In this document: one piece after another, positions 59,524 to 64,000 of the stretch
Numbering within the stretch: the stretch's first letter is position 1
Layout of the letters: each line of letters opens with the position of its first letter
Position numbers and translations under genes: made by a program
The notes under the pieces: generated by a model
Seen by the model: the letters and a program-made list of their open reading frames with translations, nothing else
Told to the model about the DNA's origin: nothing
Databases searched by the model: none
Assembly: GCA_964615335.1 (NCBI GenBank)
Contig: CAZTMT010000005.1
Location: 127,829 to 191,828 of the forward strand
Reading direction: 5' to 3'
From: HR10 sp964615335
Lineage (GTDB): Bacteria > Acidobacteriota > Blastocatellia > HR10
Length of the DNA: 64,000 nucleotides

Positions 59524-60408
59524 TCACTCCTCGGCCTCAATGGGGAAGTACTTCTTCAAGATCGCCGAGAGGCGTTTCACCGTCTCCGGAGGGATCACCG
59601 CGCGATCGGTCTGAATGGCGTGTCGAAGGGCCGATGGGCAGCGGCAAGTCCCTGTCGCTTCTTTGAGCAGGCCGACGGCTGTTCGAACGATCCGTCGCGC
59701 GTTGGCTGTATTGCGCGCCAGATAATCGAGCACCATCTCGACGGTGACCGAATCGTGATCGGGATGCCAGCAGTCGTAATCGGTCACAAGCGCCAGTGTC
59801 GCATAGCAGATCTCCGCCTCGCGGGCGAGCTTGGCTTCTTGCACATTGGTCATCCCGATGACATCCATCCCCCAGGCGCGGTAGACGTGCGATTCGGCCT
59901 TCGTGGAGAAAGCCGGTCCCTCGATGCAGACGTATGTCCCCCCGCGATGGACGCGAAGGCCTTCGATCTGCCGGGCCGCGCGTTCGAGAGCGTCGCTGAC
60001 GACCGGACACACGGGATCGGCGAAAGAGATGTGCGCGACGATCCCATCGCCGAAGAAGGTCGAAGGGCGATGGCGCGTCCGATCGAAGAATTGATCGGGG
60101 ATGACGATGTCTAGCGGCGCGTACTTCTCTTGCAGCGATCCGACAGCACTCACCGAGATGATCCGCTCCACGCCCAGAAGCTTCATCGCGTAGATATTGG
60201 CCCGGAAGGGCAGCTCCGTCGGCAGGAGCCGATGGCCGCGCCCGTGCCGCGCCAGGAAAGCGACGCGCACCCCCTCCAGCGTGCCCAGAAGGAAAGCATC
60301 CGACGGTTTGCCGAACGGCGTGTCTACGGTGATCTCTTCGACGTCGCTCAATCCCTCCATCTCGTAGAATCCGCTGCCGCCGATGATGCCGATCTTCGCT
60401 TCCGCCAT
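59524..60408 (-). CDS. mtnP: S-methyl-5'-thioadenosine phosphorylase
   Basis: 294 residues from the ATG at 60408 with GGAGGATGAT upstream. Family motifs: IGIIGGSGFYEMEGLSDVEE (phosphate loop GGSG), VAFLARHGRGHRLLPTELPFRA (RHG and PxxxxYRANI-like), ISVSAVGSLQEKYAPLDIVI, CIEGPAFSTKAESHVYR, GMTNVQEAKLAREAEICYAT. The Thr/Asn choices (NVQEAKLAREAEI) favour MTA over inosine or guanosine. It cleaves methylthioadenosine to adenine and methylthioribose-1-phosphate in methionine salvage. The MBL gene lies one base upstream. Confidence 0.9.
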   Translation of the reverse strand: MAEAKIGIIGGSGFYEMEGLSDVEEITVDTPFGKPSDAFLLGTLEGVRVAFLARHGRGHRLLPTELPFRANIYAMKLLGVERIISVSAVGSLQEKYAPLDIVIPDQFFDRTRHRPSTFFGDGIVAHISFADPVCPVVSDALERAARQIEGLRVHRGGTYVCIEGPAFSTKAESHVYRAWGMDVIGMTNVQEAKLAREAEICYATLALVTDYDCWHPDHDSVTVEMVLDYLARNTANARRIVRTAVGLLKEATGTCRCPSALRHAIQTDRAVIPPETVKRLSAILKKYFPIEAEE

Positions 60409-60409
60409 A

Positions 60410-61273
60410 TCATCCTCCGTGCAGGGGAAGGACGCGAAATCGCCCTTCGGATTCGACGATGCGTCCCACGGGGATCTGGGGATCATGGTAGAAGACGCAC
60501 ACCCAGCGCTCGCGCGCGGCTTGAGGAAGGAGGCGATTCTTCTGCTCAAGCGTCTCCAGGGGATAGTGGTCCAGGGCCGCGATCCACGGCTTCTGAACAT
60601 GGGGCGTCATCGGGATGAGATCGCTCCAGAAGACGGCCGTCTCCTCTCCCGCATGAAGGAAAACGATCTGCAGATCGCGATTATGGCCGCGCACTTTCAC
60701 CACACGGACTCCGGGGGCGATCTCCCGATCCCCCTCGATCAATTCGAGCTGGCCGCTTTGCTCCAGCGGCTCCCAGGTGACTGCGCGATAGCTGGCGCGA
60801 TCCCGCTCGTTGGGAGCCCGCGCATGCTCATATTCGCCACGTTGAACAATATAGCGGGCTCGGGGAAATGTGGGCACAAGGCGATCTCCCTCGCGCCGGG
60901 TGTTGTTCCCCGCGTGATCGAAATGCAGATGCGTGTTGATGACAATGTCTATGTCTTCGGGACGGAGACCGCGCTCGGCGAGCTGACGCAAGAGGGGGCG
61001 CGGGCGATCCGGAGCATAGATCTCGTGGAACTTCTCATCCCAGAGATCCCCGAGTCCCGTATCAATGAGGATCGTCTGCTGATCCGTGCGCACCAGAAGG
61101 CAGTTCAACCCCATGAGGATGCGGTTGCGCTCATCGGCGGGAGCCCAGCGTTCCCAGAGGACTTTGGGGACGATGCCGAACATCATGCCCCCATCCAGGC
61201 GCCAGGTCCCATCGCTCAGGACCTCCAGCGTCATACGTCCCAGAGAGATCGGGCCCATCTCGGAGAGCGCCAT
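60410..61273 (-). CDS. Metallo-beta-lactamase-fold hydrolase
   Basis: 287 residues from the ATG at 61273 with GGAGGTGAC upstream. The zinc motif HLHFDHAG is intact (about residue 110), with the later His in TAVFWSDLIPMTPHVQKPW-type text (written SDLIPMTPH) and FYHDPQIP near the end. N-terminal MTLEVLSDGTWRLDGGMMFG and TILIDTGLGDLW are typical of the lactonase/AHL- or alkylsulfatase-like MBL branch. The substrate is unknown. It lies between the PPIase and mtnP in a tightly packed operon. Confidence 0.82.
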   Translation of the reverse strand: MALSEMGPISLGRMTLEVLSDGTWRLDGGMMFGIVPKVLWERWAPADERNRILMGLNCLLVRTDQQTILIDTGLGDLWDEKFHEIYAPDRPRPLLRQLAERGLRPEDIDIVINTHLHFDHAGNNTRREGDRLVPTFPRARYIVQRGEYEHARAPNERDRASYRAVTWEPLEQSGQLELIEGDREIAPGVRVVKVRGHNRDLQIVFLHAGEETAVFWSDLIPMTPHVQKPWIAALDHYPLETLEQKNRLLPQAARERWVCVFYHDPQIPVGRIVESEGRFRVLPLHGG

Positions 61274-61289
61274 CGGACCGTCACCTCCG

Positions 61290-62396
61290 CTAGGAGCGGC
61301 TGGCCCCTTCCACCGTAATGGGGTAGCGTTTGAGAATCTGCTCGATGCGCTCCTGAATCTTCCTCTGCCGAATGGTCTGCTCGATCTGCAGGCGCGTCTC
61401 TTCATCCAGGGGGGCGATCCGGCGCCCCTCGACTTTGATGATGTGGAATCCGTAGCTCGTCTCGACCAGATCGCTGATCTGTCCCGGCTGCAGGGCGAAG
61501 GCCGCTTCCTCGAACTCGCGCACCATACGACCTCGGCCGAAGAAGTCGAGATCTCCCCCCTTCTCCTTGGAGCCCGGGTCGTCGGAGAACTCCCGAGCCA
61601 GAGCAGCGAAATCTTCACCGGCGCGGGCGCGACGCAGAACTTCTTGCGCCTTTCGCCGCACGGCCTCCTTATCCGGCGGAGGATTCCCATCGCGCGCGAT
61701 GGGCCGCGTGCTCAAAAGGATATGCCGGGCTCGGACCTGCTCGAATTCGTTCTTGTGCTCGTCGTAGTATCGGCGGATCTCCTCTTCGCTCACAGAGAGG
61801 CGTTGTTGCAGCTCGCGGAGCAGGTAACTTTGCAGGATGAATTCAGGAAAGATGCGAAGCTGCAGCGCGATGTGCGGATCGCGATCCAGTCCTTCTTTGC
61901 GCGCGCGCTCGGCCAGAATGAGCATCTCGCCATATTGGCGACGAGCCTGCTCCTGAAGCGCGTTTCGCGACAGAGCCGGATTGGCCGCGAACACCTGATC
62001 CAGCGCCGTCGGATCCGCGCGGAAGAGGCGTTCGATCTCCTCATCGGAGACCTCCACGTCGGGATGGCGCTCGCGGTAAGCCGAGGCCAGAATCGAAAGC
62101 TTCTGGATCTGCAGTTGGGCGGCGATCTCTGTCCGACCGAGCAGACCCAGCCGCCGCGCCTCTTGGGCCATGGCGAGCGCTTGCCGGATCTGATCGGCGA
62201 GTTGCCGTCGGCCTTCCGGCGTGGAGAAGAAAGCGCGTCGCGATTCGGGCATGCCCGCCAGCAGCGTCTCCAGATCGGCCGCCGAGAGATGCTGCAGCGG
62301 AGGGCGTTCGGCGACCCGGCGCTGGATCACAAGGGCGGCCGCTCCGACTCCCACGACCAGGACGATGAGCCACAGTGCTTGGAGTCGTCGCTTCAC
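61290..62396 (-). CDS. SurA/PpiC-type periplasmic peptidyl-prolyl isomerase
   Basis: 368 residues from the GTG at 62396 with AAGGAGGCAG upstream. An N-terminal membrane anchor (LWLIVLVVGVGAAALVI) is followed by a long helical chaperone region (about 40-225) and one parvulin domain (about 235-345): VRARHILLST, FAALAREFSDDPGSKEKGGD, LDFFGRGRMVREFEEAAFAL, QPGQISDLVETSYGFHIIKV. It would help fold outer-membrane proteins, apt for a genome rich in large beta-barrels. The stop/start overlaps mce (GTGA). Confidence 0.85.
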   Translation of the reverse strand: MKRRLQALWLIVLVVGVGAAALVIQRRVAERPPLQHLSAADLETLLAGMPESRRAFFSTPEGRRQLADQIRQALAMAQEARRLGLLGRTEIAAQLQIQKLSILASAYRERHPDVEVSDEEIERLFRADPTALDQVFAANPALSRNALQEQARRQYGEMLILAERARKEGLDRDPHIALQLRIFPEFILQSYLLRELQQRLSVSEEEIRRYYDEHKNEFEQVRARHILLSTRPIARDGNPPPDKEAVRRKAQEVLRRARAGEDFAALAREFSDDPGSKEKGGDLDFFGRGRMVREFEEAAFALQPGQISDLVETSYGFHIIKVEGRRIAPLDEETRLQIEQTIRQRKIQERIEQILKRYPITVEGASRS

Positions 62397-62806
62397 GTCT
62401 CTGCCTCCTTCTTCGGGACTTCGACGAACTCGATGAGAACTCCGTGCGCGCTCGCCGGATGCAGGAAAGCGATCCGACGACCCTCGGCTCCGCACCGGGG
62501 CTCTTCGTCAATCAGACGAAGCCCGCGGGCGCGCAGCCGCACGAGCGTCTGCTGAATATCCTCCACCTGGAAGCAGATATGATGCAGTCCCTCTCCGCGC
62601 CGGGCCAGGAAGCGGCCGACGGGCGATTCTTCGCTGAGCGGCTCGAGCAGCTCAAGGCGTCCCTCGCCCAAAGGGAGCATCGCCAGATGAACGCCTTGTT
62701 CGGGGATCGTCTCTCGCCCGGTGCACGGCAGACCCAAGACGTCCGTGTAAAACGGCAGAGCTTCCTCAAGCGAACGAACTGCGATCGCGATGTGATCCAG
62801 CTTCAT
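62393..62806 (-). CDS. mce: Methylmalonyl-CoA epimerase
   Basis: 137 residues, a vicinal-oxygen-chelate protein. N-terminal KLDHIAIAVRSLEEALPFYT; metal and substrate residues His in LDHIAIAV, Glu in RLELLEPL, His in GLHHICFQV and Glu in VLIEFVEV. SEESPVGRFLARRGEGLHHI is typical of the epimerase rather than glyoxalase I. It interconverts the (R) and (S) forms of methylmalonyl-CoA. It overlaps both meaB (ATGA) and the PPIase gene. The position next to meaB supports the assignment; the mutase is not in the window. Confidence 0.93.
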   Translation of the reverse strand: MKLDHIAIAVRSLEEALPFYTDVLGLPCTGRETIPEQGVHLAMLPLGEGRLELLEPLSEESPVGRFLARRGEGLHHICFQVEDIQQTLVRLRARGLRLIDEEPRCGAEGRRIAFLHPASAHGVLIEFVEVPKKEAET

Positions 62807-63786
62807 GTCGTCTCCTCGCATGGAGAGGTCGAGGGCGTCTGACAGCGTCTCAAGATCTCTTCCACGACCGAGTAGGGATCGCGCTCTCGGCGGGCGATCG
62901 CGGCGGCCCACCGGGTGAGTTCCTCGGCCGTGGTGAGCCGCTGCAGAGCGAAGTCCAGGAGTCGGTCTTTCAAAAGAGCGCGCAGTCGGTGTTCGGCCAT
63001 CTGGTGGCGCCACCGATCGGCCCGCGGGCTTTGTCGGCTCCAGCCAAGGAAGCGCGCGATGGCCTGGTCCAGCTCTTCGATCCCCTGGCCTTCGGTGGCA
63101 ATCGTCTTGACGATCGGGGGATGCCATCCGTCGTGCCGCTCAGCCAGAGCCAGCATCGCCCTAAGCTCGCTCTCGGTTCGAGAGACGCCCTCGCGGTCAG
63201 CCTTGTTGATGACGAAGATGTCTCCGATCTCCATCAGGCCCGCCTTGATCGTCTGTACGTCATCGCCCAGGCCCGGCATGAGGACGACGATCGTCACTTC
63301 AGCCATCCTCGCAATATCCACTTCGTCCTGTCCGACGCCCACGGTCTCGATGATCACGGTGTCATATCCGGCGGCATCCAGGATGAGGGCGGCATCGCCG
63401 GTCGCGCGCGCCAGGCCGCCCATGTTCCCGCGGGTGGCCATCGAGCGGATGAAGACTCCGGAATCTGTCCCGAGCGCCTGCATCCGAATGCGATCGCCCA
63501 GGATCGCTCCTCCGGTGAAGGGACTGGACGGATCCACGGCGATGATCCCCACGATCTCCCCGCGAGCGCGATACCGTTGGGCGAGCCGCTCCACCAGCGT
63601 GCTCTTGCCCACACCCGGCGATCCCGTCACGCCCAGGACCGTAGCCCGTCCCGTATAGGGGAAGAGCTTCTGCAGAAGGGTCATGGCCTGAGGGCCGTTG
63701 TTCTCCACAAGGGAGATCGCGCGCGCAATGGCCCGCGCATCGCGAGCGCGAATGTTCTCAATCCACACGGCCAGCGCGTCCGTCAT
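62803..63786 (-). CDS. meaB: Methylmalonyl-CoA mutase-associated GTPase MeaB
   Basis: 327 residues from the ATG at 63786 (a GTG 15 bases upstream lacks a site). G-protein motifs: GSPGVGKSTL (Walker A), VGVGQDEVDIA and ETVGVGQ (switch region), NKADREGVSRTES (NKxD). PSSPFTGGAILGDRIRMQAL and GNMGGLARATGDAALILDAA are MeaB/ArgK signatures. It guards and loads cobalamin-dependent methylmalonyl-CoA mutase. The start is the head of the minus-strand operon meaB-mce-PPIase-MBL-mtnP-TPR. Confidence 0.94.
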   Translation of the reverse strand: MTDALAVWIENIRARDARAIARAISLVENNGPQAMTLLQKLFPYTGRATVLGVTGSPGVGKSTLVERLAQRYRARGEIVGIIAVDPSSPFTGGAILGDRIRMQALGTDSGVFIRSMATRGNMGGLARATGDAALILDAAGYDTVIIETVGVGQDEVDIARMAEVTIVVLMPGLGDDVQTIKAGLMEIGDIFVINKADREGVSRTESELRAMLALAERHDGWHPPIVKTIATEGQGIEELDQAIARFLGWSRQSPRADRWRHQMAEHRLRALLKDRLLDFALQRLTTAEELTRWAAAIARRERDPYSVVEEILRRCQTPSTSPCEETT

Positions 63787-63909
63787 GATTCCGGCAGACA
63801 CTTAACGGTAAACGGTGCGCCAACCCTTCGTCAAGGCAAGCGCTTCCATGAGCGTGCGGAGGGCACGGCAGGGCATTCCGTTCTGTGACTCATCGTCGTT
63901 TATTTCACC

Positions 63910-63943
63910 GCGCAGGGTGAGACGCAAGCGTCTCGCGCTGCGC
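63910..63943. repeat. Palindromic REP-like element upstream of meaB
   Basis: GCGCAG (63910-63915) with CTGCGC (63938-63943) and, nested, GAGACGC (63919-63925) with GCGTCTC (63928-63934), loop AA. The 18 bases 63913-63930 differ at two positions from 33899-33916, so it belongs to the same dispersed repeat family as the copy near 33.9 kb. The remaining ~200 bases upstream of meaB show no gene. Confidence 0.5.
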
Positions 63944-64000
63944 TGGAAGCTAAACGACCGGCCACTTCCTGCTTCACCGACCCATGACTCGTAGACCGGT

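Noticed and set aside
63802..63840. TTGACG and downstream A/T bases as a meaB promoter on the minus strand
   Set aside because: No acceptable -10 at 16-18 bases; too weak to list as a feature.
1..64000. tRNA, rRNA or other structural RNA genes
   Set aside because: Scanned by eye for T-loop and CCA-end patterns and for conserved rRNA motifs; none convincing. A covariance-model scan would be needed to be sure.

Overview
The window is one dense, GC-rich chromosomal stretch of a Gram-negative bacterium with no plasmid, phage or CRISPR signature and no tRNA or rRNA that I could recognise. A very large Oar-type TonB-dependent receptor with a carboxypeptidase-like N-terminal domain, VCBS/FG-GAP and PKD surface proteins, a BNR-repeat 'glycosyl hydrolase', lipopolysaccharide heptose genes and frequent GTG/TTG starts together suggest an Acidobacteriota genome (Blastocatellia-like). 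This is inference from gene content; no database search was possible.

Layout. 1-8 kb: the end of a transglutaminase-like protein, a two-ACT-domain protein and two large PKD-containing surface proteins, the second with an OmpA domain. 7.9-8.6 kb: a MerR-family regulator overlapping a tiny Cys-rich membrane protein. 9-20 kb: a BNR-repeat secreted protein and a GH127-type glycosidase, facing an amidohydrolase and a 1274-residue TonB receptor. 20.2-27.4 kb: an assimilatory sulfate/sulfite operon (two siroheme sulfite/nitrite reductase homologues, SUMT, precorrin-2 dehydrogenase, APS reductase, TauE/SafE permease). 27.4-29.2 kb: a secreted-protein gene broken by a ~0.2 kb IS200/IS605-like relic and by a frameshift. 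29-40 kb: a PP-loop ATPase, secreted proteins, an HNH protein, a His-rich ZnuD-like metal receptor with a small Cys/His membrane protein, an FG-GAP protein, and a TPR gene divergent from tonB. 40.9-45.8 kb: an ECF sigma/anti-sigma pair, a five-repeat secreted protein and DnaJ. 46.5-50.8 kb: the inner-core heptose cluster. 50.9-54.8 kb: a methyltransferase-like membrane protein, a DUF3108-type protein, an FHA-protease fusion and a class V aminotransferase. 54.8-64 kb: an M16-like protein without the zinc motif, an amphi-Trp protein, an SGNH-type hydrolase, a LOG-like protein, a HAD phosphatase, and a minus-strand run meaB-mce-PPIase-MBL-mtnP-TPR with overlapping or nearly abutting genes.

The most striking find is regulation inside the sulfur operon. 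Between the two reductase genes lies a 39-codon leader ORF carrying three TGT cysteine codons within five codons. Ten bases after the last one starts a 13-base segment perfectly complementary to the 5' arm of an intrinsic terminator with a T-tract. This is the architecture of a ribosome-mediated, cysteine-sensing transcription attenuator placed within an operon. A second short ORF ending in Cys-Cys-Arg, with its own promoter and a near-ideal ribosome binding site, precedes the first reductase gene, so the operon may have two cysteine-responsive leaders.

Starts were chosen from visible ribosome binding sites and overlaps with neighbours, and many differ from the longest possible reading frame. 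Promoter calls are by-eye -35/-10 matches and have modest confidence.
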